DNA of 38,994 nucleotides from Solirubrobacterales bacterium (GCA_025964255.1 JAOPZF010000032.1:1-38994), one strand, 5' to 3'; numbered from the stretch's first letter, positions 15,202 through 23,882 are shown. Numbers and translations: made by a program. Notes: generated by a model not told the origin, from the sequence alone.

Positions 15202-16629
15202 CGTCGTGGTCGTCGCGCCGACGCTTCCCCCGCCCTGGTCATGTTCATCGTCTGCGCCGGGGTCGTCCTCGCCAGCCTCGACCTCTTCATCGTCAACGTC
15301 GCCCTGCCGGACATGGCGAAGGACCTCGGCGCCGACGGGCTCGGCGAACTGTCATGGGTGCTGAACGCTTACGCGATCGTCTACGCCTCGCTGCTGGTCC
15401 TCTTCGGCCGGCTTGCCGATCGCTACCCGCGCGAGCAGGGCTTCCTGCTCGGGGTCGCGATCTTCACTCTTGCCTCGGCGGCCTGTGGTGCGGCGACCAG
15501 CGTCGGGATGCTGGTCGCCTTCCGGATCGTCCAGGCGGTCGGGGCGGCGCTGCTGACCCCGACCTCACTGGGGCTCGTCCTCGCCACCACCTCGCCGGAG
15601 CGCCGCCACGCCGCGGTGCGCGGATGGACCGCTGTGGGTGGAGTCGCCGCGGCCCTGGGACCGGTGATCGGTGGGCTGCTCGTCGCCGCCAGTTGGCGCT
15701 GGGTCTTCTTCGTCAACGTGCCGATCGGCCTCGCCGCGATCGTGGTCGGCTGGCGCCGCCTGCCGCGCGTCCCCGGGCACGCGGTCGAGACGCCCGACCC
15801 GTTCGGCGCCGGCCTCGTCACCGCGGGGATCGCGATGCTGACCCTGGGCCTGGTCGAGGGTGGGACCTGGGGCTGGGGATCGGCGAAGACGATCGCGGTG
15901 CTGGCCGCTTCCGTCCTCCTGATCGGCGCCTTCGTCCTGCGTTGCCTGCGCGTCCGCAACCCGCTGGTCGACCCGGCGCTCTTCCGGGTCCGCGCCTTCT
16001 CGGGCGCCTCGGCGGTCGGATTGGTCTTCTCGATGGCCTTCGGAGCGATGCTGCTGTCGAACGTGCTGTGGTGCCAGGAAGTGTGGGGCTGGTCGGCGCT
16101 TCAGACCGGCCTGGCGATCGCCCCCGGGCCGCTGATGGTGCCGTTCTTCGCCTTCTTCGTTGCCGGACGGTTGATCGCCCGGTTCGGTTCCGGGGCGGTG
16201 ATCGGCGCCGGCTCGGCGATCTTCTGCGCCGGGATCGCCTGGCGGGCCGGGGCGTCCGGGGCGACGCCGGACTACGTCGGCGACATGCTCGGCGGCATGC
16301 TGCTGACCGGCATCGGCGTCGGCCTGACGCTGCCGACCTTCATGGCGACCGCGACCTCCTCGTTGCCGCCGCGGTCGTTCGCGACCGGCTCCGGCGTGGT
16401 CAACATGATGCGGCAGGTCGGGCTGGCGATCGGCGTCGCGGTCTTCATCGCCGTGCTCGGCACCCCGTCGACGACCGCCGCGGCGGTTTCGGCTTTCCGC
16501 GACGGATGGGTCGTGATCGCCGCGGCGTCGGCGGCGTCCGCTTTCGTCGGGTTACTCGTGCTGCCGGTGCGGATCCGCGCCGCCGTCCCGATCGCCGCGG
16601 GGTCGACGGCACAGCTCGAGACGGAGTGA
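15184..16629 (+). CDS. DHA2-type MFS drug efflux transporter
   Basis: A 481-aa membrane protein with about 14 predicted helices, in the EmrB/QacA (DHA2) branch that exports drugs with proton antiport. Motifs include the D1 region (SLDLFIVNVALPDMAKDLG, near 24-42), motif A (LFGRLADRYPRE, loop 2-3) and motif C (GPVIGGLLV, helix 5). The ATG at 15184 was chosen because TAGGTT ends 7 nt before it and no coding pattern precedes it, although the frame is open further upstream. It is divergent from the hxlR regulator, which is expected to control it. The C-terminus ends after the last helix with a short charged tail. Confidence 0.9.
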   Translation: MSSLSQRRGRRADASPALVMFIVCAGVVLASLDLFIVNVALPDMAKDLGADGLGELSWVLNAYAIVYASLLVLFGRLADRYPREQGFLLGVAIFTLASAACGAATSVGMLVAFRIVQAVGAALLTPTSLGLVLATTSPERRHAAVRGWTAVGGVAAALGPVIGGLLVAASWRWVFFVNVPIGLAAIVVGWRRLPRVPGHAVETPDPFGAGLVTAGIAMLTLGLVEGGTWGWGSAKTIAVLAASVLLIGAFVLRCLRVRNPLVDPALFRVRAFSGASAVGLVFSMAFGAMLLSNVLWCQEVWGWSALQTGLAIAPGPLMVPFFAFFVAGRLIARFGSGAVIGAGSAIFCAGIAWRAGASGATPDYVGDMLGGMLLTGIGVGLTLPTFMATATSSLPPRSFATGSGVVNMMRQVGLAIGVAVFIAVLGTPSTTAAAVSAFRDGWVVIAAASAASAFVGLLVLPVRIRAAVPIAAGSTAQLETE

Positions 16630-16748
16630 GGGAGCCGCCGAGCGCAATGGACTCGGCGTGGCGATCCTCGGCACCCTTATCTGGTGCCTGATCCTGGTCG
16701 TCAAGTAGGCGCGGATCGACCGCCGCGGGCGCTCGGCGAAATTCGAGA

Positions 16749-16784
16749 TTGCAGAATCCCTAATTAGTCGGCTAGTTTTGCGGT
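16749..16784 (+). promoter_or_regulatory. Promoter of the beta-helix gene cluster
   Basis: TTGCAG (16749-16754), an 18-bp spacer, then TAGTTT (16773-16778), ending 6 nt before the GTG start at 16785. This is a good sigma-70-type promoter placing the transcript start at or next to the start codon. Confidence 0.6.
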
Positions 16785-19169
16785 GTGGGGGTCGCCAACG
16801 CAGGGGCGAGGAGACGTGGCTGGGCCGTGCTCGCGGCCACGGTCGCGATCGTGCTCGTCTCGTTGGGGCTGGCATTGCCGGCGATCGCGGCGGCTGAAAC
16901 CTTCGCCGTCGACAGCGCGGCCGACGAAGTCGACCTGTCGGTGGGGGCGGGTGGATGCGCGACCGCGGCCGGGACCTGCACGTTGCGGGCGGCGATCGAA
17001 GAAGCGGACGCGGCCGTCGGGGAAAGCAGCCAGATCGAATTCGAAGAAGAAGGGCTCTTCGAAGGGGGCGCCGGAGCGACGATCGTTCTCGGGTCCGGCC
17101 TGCCGCCGATCACCGAAACGCTTCGAATCAACGGGCACCTGTGTCCCACGCCGCTGGGCGTCCAGGGCCCCTGCGTCGGCGTCGACGGTCCGGCGACGGA
17201 AGCGGCGCTACGGGTCGAAGGTGCCACCGGGGTGGAAATCGCCGGCCTCGCGGTGACCGGGGCCGCGGTCGGCGTCGAAGTCACGGGCGCCAAATCCTTC
17301 ATAGCGAGCCGCGACTGGTTCGGCGTCACGCTCACCGGCGTCGCCGGCGGGGACGGCACCGGGATCATCGTCGGCCCCGGCTCCGACGGCAGCCAGATCG
17401 GCACCCAGGGCCTGGGCGCCGGGAACGCCTTCGCCGACGGCAGCGGCGCCGGTCTCGAGATCCTCGGCGCCGCGGGGGTGAAGGTGCTGAGCAACTATTT
17501 CGGGGTGCTGCCTGACGGGTCGACGCCGGCGGCGAACGCCGGCGGGGACATCGCGGTGGCCTCGACTCTCGGCCACGAGGCCTCCGGCATCGCGATCGGG
17601 ACGAACCTGAACGCGGCTGCGCAGGCGACCCCGGGATGCGACCGCGGCTGCAACGTGATCGCCGGAGCCGGGACGAGTGGGATCGATCTCTCGGGCGCCG
17701 TGGGGATCGGGCCACCGGTGGCGACGACGATCGCCGGCAACTTCATCGGCCTCGACGCGGCCGGGACGAGCACGGTCGCCAACACGGACGCGGGGATCCT
17801 GGTCGGAGGGGCCGCGGAGACGGTGATCGGCGGGCCGAAAGCCGGTGAAGCCAACTACCTCAGCGGCGGCCAGGTAGGCGTCGGTGCCGGGCCGGCGGCG
17901 CCCGACCTGGTCGTGCGCGGCAACGCGATCGGGGTCGGCCCTGACGGGACGCCGAGCGCGGCACCGCTGACGGCGGGCATCGCGGTCGAATCGGGGGCAC
18001 TGCCGAGCGTGGCGCTGGAAGCGACGATCGCCGGCAATCGGGTGCGGATGGGAACTGGGGTGGGGATCTCCCAAGGAGGCTTCGGAGCGACGATCGCCGG
18101 CAACTCGGTGGCGGGAGGCGAGACCGGGATCGAGACGCTCGCGGAAGACGGTGGTCACGGCAACGTGATCGACGGCAACTCGGTCAGCGGCACGGCCGCG
18201 GCGGGGATCGCGGTGGAGAACGAATCGAACGAAATCGTCGGCAACGACGTTTCGGGGGCGGGAGCCGCGGGGGTCCTGGTCGACGGCTCGCACGTCACCG
18301 CGGGGGTGGAAGGGAACGTGGTCGGCGGCGACGCGGCGGGCGAGGAAAACGCGATCACGGGCAGCGGCGGCGCGGCGATCGAGATCCTCAACCGAGAAAA
18401 CACCGAAACCGAAGTCGCACGGAGCCACGGCAGCCTCAACGGCGGCCCGTTCATCGAGCTGACCCGCAGTTTGGGAACTGACCCCAAGGGTCCCAACTTC
18501 GGGATTCAGCCGCCGGCCTTCGCAACCGCGACCGAAGCCGGCGCGAGCGGGAGCGGAGCCGAACCCGAGGCGCTGGTGCGGGTCTTCCGCAAGCAGCTCC
18601 CCGAACCGGGGGAGCTGGGCTCCTTCCTCGGCGAGGCGCGAGCCGACGCGAGCGGAAGCTGGGAAGTCGGCTACGCGGAACCGGTCCCGCCCGGGACCGC
18701 GATCGCGGCGACGCAGACCAGCGAAGCGGCGGCGACCTCGGAGGTGGCGATCGCGACGACGAGCGGGAGCGGAGCAGGCGCTGGAGGCAGCTCTTCGGGG
18801 GGCGGAGCCGGCGGCGACACCGGTGGCTCTGGAGGCGAAGCCGCCGGCGGTTCCGTGAGTCCGGCGGTCGGAGGAGCCCCCGCCGCCGGCTCGAAGAAAC
18901 CCGCGGTCAAGCGAAAGGCCCCGCAGACCTGGGTCCTGCAGGGCACCCGGGAGGGATCCCGGAAGGTCGCCGCGCGGTTCGCCTTCGACTCCGACCAGGT
19001 CGGCGTGAAGTTCGAATGCAAGCTCGACCGAGGGCCGTTCCGTCCCTGCCGCTCACCGAAGCGCTACCCGAACCTGAAGCCGGGACGAAGCGTGTTCGAG
19101 GTGCGGGCGATCAGCCGGTCCGGCCTGGCCGACCCGACCCCGGCGAAGTGGCGATTCGCGATCCGATGA
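16785..19169 (+). CDS. Secreted CSLREA/right-handed beta-helix repeat protein
   Basis: A 794-aa exported protein. The signal peptide runs to about residue 36 (ALPAIAAAE). A CSLREA-type motif follows (GTCTLRAAIEEAD, about 62-74). The central 500 residues repeat short strands such as NFIGLDAAGT, NAIGVGPDGT, NYFGVLPDG and many IAGN/IEG turns, a right-handed parallel beta-helix. A Gly/Ser-rich stalk (about 660-700) leads to a C-terminal beta-sandwich (FECKLDRGPFRPCRSPKRY), the Ig-like domain repeatedly found on actinobacterial surface proteins. No sortase motif or membrane anchor was seen. Probable surface or carbohydrate-binding role (inference). The GTG start is set by the promoter 6 nt upstream. 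The stop overlaps an ATG (ATGA) and lies 15 bases before the next gene, so co-translation is likely. Confidence 0.85.
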   Translation: MGVANAGARRRGWAVLAATVAIVLVSLGLALPAIAAAETFAVDSAADEVDLSVGAGGCATAAGTCTLRAAIEEADAAVGESSQIEFEEEGLFEGGAGATIVLGSGLPPITETLRINGHLCPTPLGVQGPCVGVDGPATEAALRVEGATGVEIAGLAVTGAAVGVEVTGAKSFIASRDWFGVTLTGVAGGDGTGIIVGPGSDGSQIGTQGLGAGNAFADGSGAGLEILGAAGVKVLSNYFGVLPDGSTPAANAGGDIAVASTLGHEASGIAIGTNLNAAAQATPGCDRGCNVIAGAGTSGIDLSGAVGIGPPVATTIAGNFIGLDAAGTSTVANTDAGILVGGAAETVIGGPKAGEANYLSGGQVGVGAGPAAPDLVVRGNAIGVGPDGTPSAAPLTAGIAVESGALPSVALEATIAGNRVRMGTGVGISQGGFGATIAGNSVAGGETGIETLAEDGGHGNVIDGNSVSGTAAAGIAVENESNEIVGNDVSGAGAAGVLVDGSHVTAGVEGNVVGGDAAGEENAITGSGGAAIEILNRENTETEVARSHGSLNGGPFIELTRSLGTDPKGPNFGIQPPAFATATEAGASGSGAEPEALVRVFRKQLPEPGELGSFLGEARADASGSWEVGYAEPVPPGTAIAATQTSEAAATSEVAIATTSGSGAGAGGSSSGGGAGGDTGGSGGEAAGGSVSPAVGGAPAAGSKKPAVKRKAPQTWVLQGTREGSRKVAARFAFDSDQVGVKFECKLDRGPFRPCRSPKRYPNLKPGRSVFEVRAISRSGLADPTPAKWRFAIR

Positions 19170-19183
19170 GGAGGAGGCCCGAT

Positions 19184-20254
19184 ATGCGACGCATGTTGCC
19201 CCTGGTGGTTGTCCTGTTGGTGGCGCTGGTGCCGGGGCGGGCCGCCGCCGGGACCGTGGTCAACGGTGACTTCGAGTCGGGGACGCTGGGTGGATGGCAG
19301 GTCCACTCGGCGAACGAAGCCGGCAACTGGTTCGCCTATCAAGGGACCGCGGCGCCGTTCGCCCACAGCCTCACCCGCCAGCCGCTGCAGCCACCACCGC
19401 AGGGGACCTACGCGGCGATCAGCGAAGAGGCCGACCCCGACACTCTGACCCTGTCCCAGGAATTGACCGTGCCGGCCGGGACGAGCTCCCAGCTCAGCCT
19501 GCTCGCCTACTACAACTCCTACAAACCGATCGCGGTGCCGACGCCGGACACGCTCTCGGTCTCCGAAGAAGTGTTGGGCGGGCAGCAGAACCAGCAGTTC
19601 CGGATCGACGTGATGCGGGCCGGGGCGCCGCTCGAATCGCTCGAACCGTCCGACATCCTGCTGAACGTCTTCCAGACCGCTCCGGGCGCGCGGCAGGTGA
19701 TCAATCCGACGAAATTGACGGCGGATCTGACGCCGTTGGCGGGGCAGACGGTGATGCTGCGGATCACCGTCGCCGCCAACCAGGAAGTGTTCAACGCGGG
19801 GATCGACGAAGTGCAGGTCACCAGCCCGGGGGCAGGCGGTTCGTCGGGCTCGGGGCCTCGAGGATCCGGTGGCTCGCGGGGCGGTGGCGGCTCGACGGGC
19901 GCAAAGGGCACCGCCGGCCGGATCACCTTCGGGAAAGCGAAGGCCGACCCCCGCAACGGGACCGTGGCGCTCCCCGTGCGGGTGCCGGCGGCCGGCGTTT
20001 TGCGGGCGCGCGGAGCGGGGCCGGCGGGCAAAGGTGGGCACGGGGCCCCCGCGATCAGAGCGACGGGAGCCCCCGCCACGCGAGCCGGAACCGTGGTCCT
20101 TCACCTGGCACCGACCGGCGCCGCCTGGGCGATCCTCAAGCGCCGAGGTCTCCTGCGGACCAGCGTGACGGTTTCCTACGCCCCTAAGAGCGGCGGCGAA
20201 CTCTTGAAGGGCTCAGAGAAAGTCGTCCTCAGGCTTTCGGCACGAGGTCGGTAA
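19184..20254 (+). CDS. Secreted beta-sandwich protein with Gly-rich linker
   Basis: A 356-aa exported protein. The signal peptide covers the first 22 residues (LLVALVPGRAAAG). The mature N-terminal domain starts NGDFESGTLGGWQV, the opening of carbohydrate-binding-module-like jelly rolls (PEP-CTERM/CBM type), and continues with beta-strands to about residue 215 (GIDEVQV). A Gly/Ser/Arg linker follows, then a small beta domain with KVVLRLSARGR at the end, possibly cell-wall associated. No enzyme motif. The start at 19184 has AGGAGGAGG (19169-19177) 6 nt upstream; the ATG at 19166 overlapping the previous stop has none. It is the second gene of the beta-helix cluster. Confidence 0.8.
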   Translation: MRRMLPLVVVLLVALVPGRAAAGTVVNGDFESGTLGGWQVHSANEAGNWFAYQGTAAPFAHSLTRQPLQPPPQGTYAAISEEADPDTLTLSQELTVPAGTSSQLSLLAYYNSYKPIAVPTPDTLSVSEEVLGGQQNQQFRIDVMRAGAPLESLEPSDILLNVFQTAPGARQVINPTKLTADLTPLAGQTVMLRITVAANQEVFNAGIDEVQVTSPGAGGSSGSGPRGSGGSRGGGGSTGAKGTAGRITFGKAKADPRNGTVALPVRVPAAGVLRARGAGPAGKGGHGAPAIRATGAPATRAGTVVLHLAPTGAAWAILKRRGLLRTSVTVSYAPKSGGELLKGSEKVVLRLSARGR

Positions 20255-20289
20255 AGCGATCCAAAAAACGACAAACGGAGGAGCGGGAG

Positions 20290-20844
20290 ATGAAGATCAG
20301 GATGTTGGTCGTGCTGGCGGGGTTGGTCGTACTGGCGATGGCGGCGGTAGGCACCGCGTCGGCGTCGGCGTCGGTCTGGAAAAAAGAAGGCGTGACCCTC
20401 AAAAGTTTCGTCGAACTCGGCATGACCGGCGGCGAAATATTCGAAACGGGAGGGGCCAACGGGATGTCTTGCAAAGTGAGCGCGACCCTCACCACCGAAG
20501 GCGGCAGCGTGGGTCAGATCACCTCGTTCAAAACCGTCGAATGCCCGACCGGGTTTGGAACCATGACTGGCTGCACGCTCGCCAGCTCCGAAGCCAAAGG
20601 CTTGCCCTGGAGCGTCACCGTGAACACCTCGACGCTGACGATTGCGGGGATGCACGTCAAGCGCACGTTCAACGCGGGCTGCGCGGTCACCGAAACCAAT
20701 AAAACGGTGACGAGCACCACGGTGACGCTGAACACGCCGACGGCAATCACCGAAATGAGTTACACCGGCGAAATCACCGGCTACAAAGCCTTCGGCTCGT
20801 TCACGATCGAAGGCACCAACAGCGGTAAGTACGGGATCGGCTGA
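20290..20844 (+). CDS. Secreted protein of unknown function (184 aa)
   Basis: The signal peptide spans residues 1-27 (MKIRMLVVLAGLVVLAMAAVG, cleavage near ASA-SAS). The mature part is Thr/Ser/Gly-rich with four Cys, two in GMSCKVSATL and VECPTG and two in GCTLASS and GCAVTET, which suggests two disulfides in a beta-sandwich. The family is unknown to me; similar Thr-rich secreted proteins are frequent in Thermoleophilia (recollection). GGAGGAGCGGGAG directly precedes the ATG. It lies 35 bases after the previous gene and is the last member of the cluster. Codon use is less GC-biased than its neighbours (many AAA and GAA), as in the other secreted proteins here. Confidence 0.7.
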   Translation: MKIRMLVVLAGLVVLAMAAVGTASASASVWKKEGVTLKSFVELGMTGGEIFETGGANGMSCKVSATLTTEGGSVGQITSFKTVECPTGFGTMTGCTLASSEAKGLPWSVTVNTSTLTIAGMHVKRTFNAGCAVTETNKTVTSTTVTLNTPTAITEMSYTGEITGYKAFGSFTIEGTNSGKYGIG

Positions 20845-20862
20845 GTTTCGGCCCGCGAAGCC

Positions 20863-20888
20863 CGGGCTCGCTCGTATGAGCGGGCCCG
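20863..20888 (+). terminator. Hairpin terminator after the three-gene secreted cluster
   Basis: Arms 20863-20873 and 20878-20888 pair over 11 bp (one G-T wobble) with the 4-base loop GTAT, starting 19 bases past the stop codon at 20844. No T-tract follows. Confidence 0.6.
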
Positions 20889-21374
20889 TATCGCCCCCAA
20901 GGTCGAAGGCAGCAAATTCGAACTCGTCCACCTGGGATGTGACGAATCCTGCGGCCGCGTGAATTGCAAAGGCACGGAGCAACTGCTCCGGCGCAGGAAT
21001 CTGCCTCGCCAACCCACGGCACCTGATGGTCGCAAGTGAAGGTCACCACGACATCATCTCCGCGATGTACGGCGAACGTGCCATTAGTGTCCCGATCTCC
21101 ACTCCCGAGAATCCGGAAGCGTCCGGCGAGCCGGAATGGTTCTTCGGTCGCAACGGCTGCCTCGAACTTCTCTCGGCTCAGGTTGTCAGCGGGATTTCCG
21201 CCTAGCTCGTTCGCCGCTTTTGCGACGGATCCGGTTGCCGACGACGAGTTGCGTCGTCACTGCCATCCGTCTATCTCGCCCCGGCGATGCACGGTGCCTT
21301 TCTGCCGGCAACATGAGGGGGCTAACTGGATTCGGCGCAGTTGATCTCACCGCCTCCGCGGCTACGATCTGCCA
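20889..21374. other. Region of about 490 bases without a supported gene
   Basis: No frame has a start codon with a ribosome-binding site or -10 and normal codon bias; third-position GC is lower than in neighbouring genes on both strands. Two stretches look protein-like when translated without a start (plus strand 21044-21204, ...GHHDIISAMYGERAIS...; minus strand through about 21030-21210, ...NLSREKFEAAVATEEPF...). They overlap, so at most one is genuine, and it would be decayed. I see no structured RNA or long repeats. Confidence 0.35.
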
Positions 21375-21590
21375 ATGACCAAGGCCGAATTGATCGAGCA
21401 GGTCAAAGAAATGACCGAGGAGGAAGCCGCGGAGGTGAAGCTGATCTACGCGCCGGATTGGCCCTCGAAGGCGACCTCGATCGAGGAGATTCGCAAGCGC
21501 GCCGGCACCAGGGCGATGACCTCGGGTGAGTCGGAGGAGTTCTGGCGTAGCCACGGGCCGCTGATGCAGCCGCCCGACGGCGAGGGCTAG
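21375..21590 (+). CDS. Small acidic protein, possible antitoxin of the RelE-like region
   Basis: A 71-aa protein starting MTKAELIEQVKEMTEEEAAEVKL. The charged amphipathic N-terminal helix is followed by a polar segment (TSIEEIRKRAGTRAMTSGESEEFW). Size, charge and position directly before a RelE-like sequence fit a type II antitoxin, but no known DNA-binding motif (RHH, HTH or AbrB) is visible. TACGAT (21363-21368) ends 6 nt before the ATG, so it is leaderless. Unrecognised otherwise. Confidence 0.5.
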   Translation: MTKAELIEQVKEMTEEEAAEVKLIYAPDWPSKATSIEEIRKRAGTRAMTSGESEEFWRSHGPLMQPPDGEG

Positions 21591-21667
21591 AAATCGCCGA
21601 CCGGGCGGAAGGCCCGCGTTTCGATCTCCGCGTCGATCAGGTCTCCTTCGCGGAGGATCTGAGTCGT

Positions 21668-22534
21668 GTGACCAGTGCGGCGAGAGCCGCGATCGAGCCG
21701 GCGATCAAGGAGCTGTCAGGCAACGGGGTACCGGTCGCCTCCCTACGCCCATGCGATGCGGAAGCTCGGGACGGAACGCGCCTCGGGGGTTGCGTCAAGT
21801 ACTACATCCCTCAGCCCGACGGTCGCTGGGGCGCTGTTTTCGTGATCGACGTGGCTGCATCGAAGCCGGCCCTGCTCCTACTGGCGGTCGGCGAGCGTCA
21901 TCCCGCTCAGAGGTGGAAGCCCACCGTCTACGAGGTAGCCCCACCGCCGCCTCAGCCGGGATCGATGACCCACTCGCTCAGGCAGCGCTGCGCAATCGAC
22001 TACTGTCGTCCGGCACGGATCCTCCGTGCCGACAATCGAGAGGCGGTCCTATTGGATCCGATCGGCTATGAGTTTTGTACTCCCGAGGGCGCCAGGGGCG
22101 GCGGGGTTCGCGCGACTCGCGGATTCGATGTCGGCGAGACGGTGATGATCGGTGAGCTCGAGGGAGAGGTCGATCGCAACGACTCCCACGCGACCCAGAT
22201 CAGCCGGACCAAGTGGGCCCGGCACGCCGGCCTCGGCCCGATCGTCAACCACTCCTGCGACCCGAACTGTGGGTGCGAGGTGAACGAGACCGGCGCCTGC
22301 GATTTCGTCGCCCGCGAGTCGATCGCCGCAGGCGATGAGATCACCTTCGACTACGCGATGCGCAACTACTCGATCGAGTACTTCCCGGGCGGATGCCTCT
22401 GCGGCGCCGACCTCTGCCGCGGGTCTGTGACCGGCTGGAAGGACCTCTCGGACGAGCGCAAAGCTGACTACGTGGGTTCGGTCGCTCCCTACCTGCTGGA
22501 GATCGACCTGGAGCTCGCCGCGGCGCCGGTGTAG
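21668..22534 (+). CDS. RelE-like region joined to a SET-domain methyltransferase
   Basis: One open frame of 288 aa. Residues 1-92 look like the back two-thirds of a RelE/ParE toxin (AIEPAIKELSGNG helix, then YYIPQPDGRWGAVFVIDV and ALLLLAVGERHP strands). Its first strand and helix (FDLRVDQVSFAEDLSRV) are encoded in frame upstream (21617-21667) with no ATG, GTG or TTG, so the toxin part is probably decayed. Residues 130-288 form a SET domain: GGVRATRGFDVGE, NHSCDPNC (194-201), DEITFDY (223-229) and a post-SET CxCx4C (Cys243, 245, 250). It should methylate lysines using SAM. An independent SET start is possible at ATG 21965 or TTG 22051. A 9-bp hairpin lies between the halves. Confidence 0.65.
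   Translation: MTSAARAAIEPAIKELSGNGVPVASLRPCDAEARDGTRLGGCVKYYIPQPDGRWGAVFVIDVAASKPALLLLAVGERHPAQRWKPTVYEVAPPPPQPGSMTHSLRQRCAIDYCRPARILRADNREAVLLDPIGYEFCTPEGARGGGVRATRGFDVGETVMIGELEGEVDRNDSHATQISRTKWARHAGLGPIVNHSCDPNCGCEVNETGACDFVARESIAAGDEITFDYAMRNYSIEYFPGGCLCGADLCRGSVTGWKDLSDERKADYVGSVAPYLLEIDLELAAAPV
22011..22031 (+). terminator. 9-bp hairpin between RelE-like and SET-coding parts
   Basis: CGGCACGGA (22011-22019) and TCCGTGCCG (22023-22031) pair perfectly around a TCC loop. It lies inside the open frame, where the RelE-like part ends and before the SET domain starts, so it may be an old intergenic terminator or attenuator that became coding. No T-tract follows. Confidence 0.45.
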
Positions 22535-22634
22535 GGCCGGTCGACGAATCGCTCGCTGACCGCCGCGGCGACGACCCCAGCCGCGGCGGCGGCAATTCCA
22601 CCAGGCGACGGCCTGCTCCTGCCAGACTTTCTTC

Positions 22635-23027
22635 ATGGATCCGAACGTCGCCAAAGCGCTCGCGATCGAGCGGGGTGCCAGTGCTCGGGAACGCACGGTC
22701 GACATCACCACGATCGGTCGCCGATCGGGGACGCCGCGGCGGATCGAGACCTGGTTCTACCGCCTCGACGGAACCGTCTACCTGACCGGCCTACCCGGGC
22801 GGCGCGGCTGGGCGGCGAACCTCGAAGCCGAACCCGCCTTCACGTTTCACCTGAAGAACGGGGTCGAAGCCGACTTGCCCGCCGGCGTCACGCAGCTCGT
22901 CGACGAGGCCGAGCGGCGGCGGGTCATGGCGGAACTGATTGATGACCTGAGCGGCGTCAGTGACACGCCTCGGGACCTCGATGCCTGGGTCGCCGGCTCG
23001 CCGCTCTTCGCGGTCGAGTTCGAGTGA
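22635..23027 (+). CDS. F420-dependent nitroreductase-like protein (Ddn/DUF385 family)
   Basis: A 130-aa split-barrel protein of the deazaflavin-dependent nitroreductase family. The signature is DITTIGRRSGTPRRIETWFY (24-43), followed by the strand with GTVYLTGLPGRRGW and the FHLKNGVEADLPAG strand. These enzymes use reduced F420 to reduce quinones, nitro compounds and other substrates; the native substrate is unknown. Length is normal. CAGACT ends 6 nt before the ATG, close to the window's leaderless pattern. It is not coupled to the SET gene 100 bases upstream. Confidence 0.85.
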   Translation: MDPNVAKALAIERGASARERTVDITTIGRRSGTPRRIETWFYRLDGTVYLTGLPGRRGWAANLEAEPAFTFHLKNGVEADLPAGVTQLVDEAERRRVMAELIDDLSGVSDTPRDLDAWVAGSPLFAVEFE

Positions 23028-23046
23028 ACCGGGTCGGGTCCGCGCT

Positions 23047-23832
23047 CTAGCAGCCGGCTTTTTCGAGAACTGCCCGGATGCCGAGGCCGACCGGGGCGTC
23101 GCCGGTAATCGGTCGGCCTTCGCTGTCGGTGAGCCTGGGCTTCACCGTGGCGACGACATCGCCGAGAGCGTCTTGGGCCGCCTCGCCGCCAAGCGGCGTC
23201 TTGCCCCCGGTGCACGGGTCGACCGGTTGGGTCGTCATGAAGTGGAGGGCGAAGGCCCGACGCTCGGCCTTCGGCAGCCGGTGGAAATCGGCGACCGTCT
23301 GCGGCTGGGCTGCCGCCTCGGTGTCCTTCGCCTTCCCCGCGTTCAGGAAATCCAACGTCAGCCCTTCTGCCTTGCATTCGAACTTGGCGAGCAACGCCTT
23401 GTCGCCGCCGAACAGTTGGCAGGTCGATTCGTTCGAATAGGTGTAGGTGTAGATCTTCCAGACGACCACGTTTTCGGTTCCGAGGTTGCCGCCGTCGATC
23501 CTGTACACCAGTTCCGCGGCGTAGTGAGGTCCCTGGGTCAGTCCGAACCCGTACTCGAGCTCCCAGTCATGAGTCGCGCCGGCTTTTAGCGCCGCTCCTT
23601 CTTCGGGACGGCCCTCGAATTCCATTTCGTAGGCGAGCGGAATGCATCCCGGGCAAGGGGGCACGATGTGCTGGACCGCCAGGAGCTTCAGTGCGTGGTC
23701 GCTGTGGTTGGTCAGCCTGAAGCCGCGGCTCGACGCACTCGCCGTGCCCGCGGCGGCGCAGAGAAGGACCAACACCAGAACCGTCGCGAGGGTGATCGGC
23801 CTGGACGAGAGAAGCCTGCGCGGCGGGTTCAT
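23047..23832 (-). CDS. Secreted protein, N-terminal domain shared with the RTX protein
   Basis: A 261-aa exported protein (signal peptide to about residue 34, GTASASS). Its first mature region reads SRGFRLTNHSDHALKLLAVQ and matches, residue pattern by pattern, the start of the protein at 24925 (TQGYDITNATDETLTISSVQ). Later both have a Cys...Cys strand pair (STCQLFGG...FECKAEG here, TVCIKGN...CEVEG there). I do not recognise the domain; a lipid- or carbohydrate-binding beta-sandwich would fit. The C-terminal third is helical (ADFHRLPKAERRAFALHF) and ends in Cys. TAGGGT (23839-23844) ends 6 nt before the ATG. A palindrome at 23883-23898, like that near luxR, lies upstream. Confidence 0.75.
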   Translation of the reverse strand: MNPPRRLLSSRPITLATVLVLVLLCAAAGTASASSRGFRLTNHSDHALKLLAVQHIVPPCPGCIPLAYEMEFEGRPEEGAALKAGATHDWELEYGFGLTQGPHYAAELVYRIDGGNLGTENVVVWKIYTYTYSNESTCQLFGGDKALLAKFECKAEGLTLDFLNAGKAKDTEAAAQPQTVADFHRLPKAERRAFALHFMTTQPVDPCTGGKTPLGGEAAQDALGDVVATVKPRLTDSEGRPITGDAPVGLGIRAVLEKAGC

Positions 23833-23882
23833 GGGAGCACCCTAGCCGCGCAACAGGGTTCCGACGACCGACCCGTGAAAGA

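Noticed and set aside
16640-16710. Short hydrophobic peptide frame after the MFS gene (VAILGTLIWCLILVVK)
   Set aside because: Looks like a membrane helix, but has no ATG or ribosome-binding site and only about 16-25 codons; could be a remnant, not enough to annotate.
17208-18428. Long minus-strand frame opposite the beta-helix gene
   Set aside because: Low-complexity Arg/Asp shadow of repeated GC-rich codons.
20889-21374. Possible minus-strand gene reading NLSREKFEAAVATEEPF
   Set aside because: A competing protein-like plus-strand reading overlaps it; both lack starts and codon bias.
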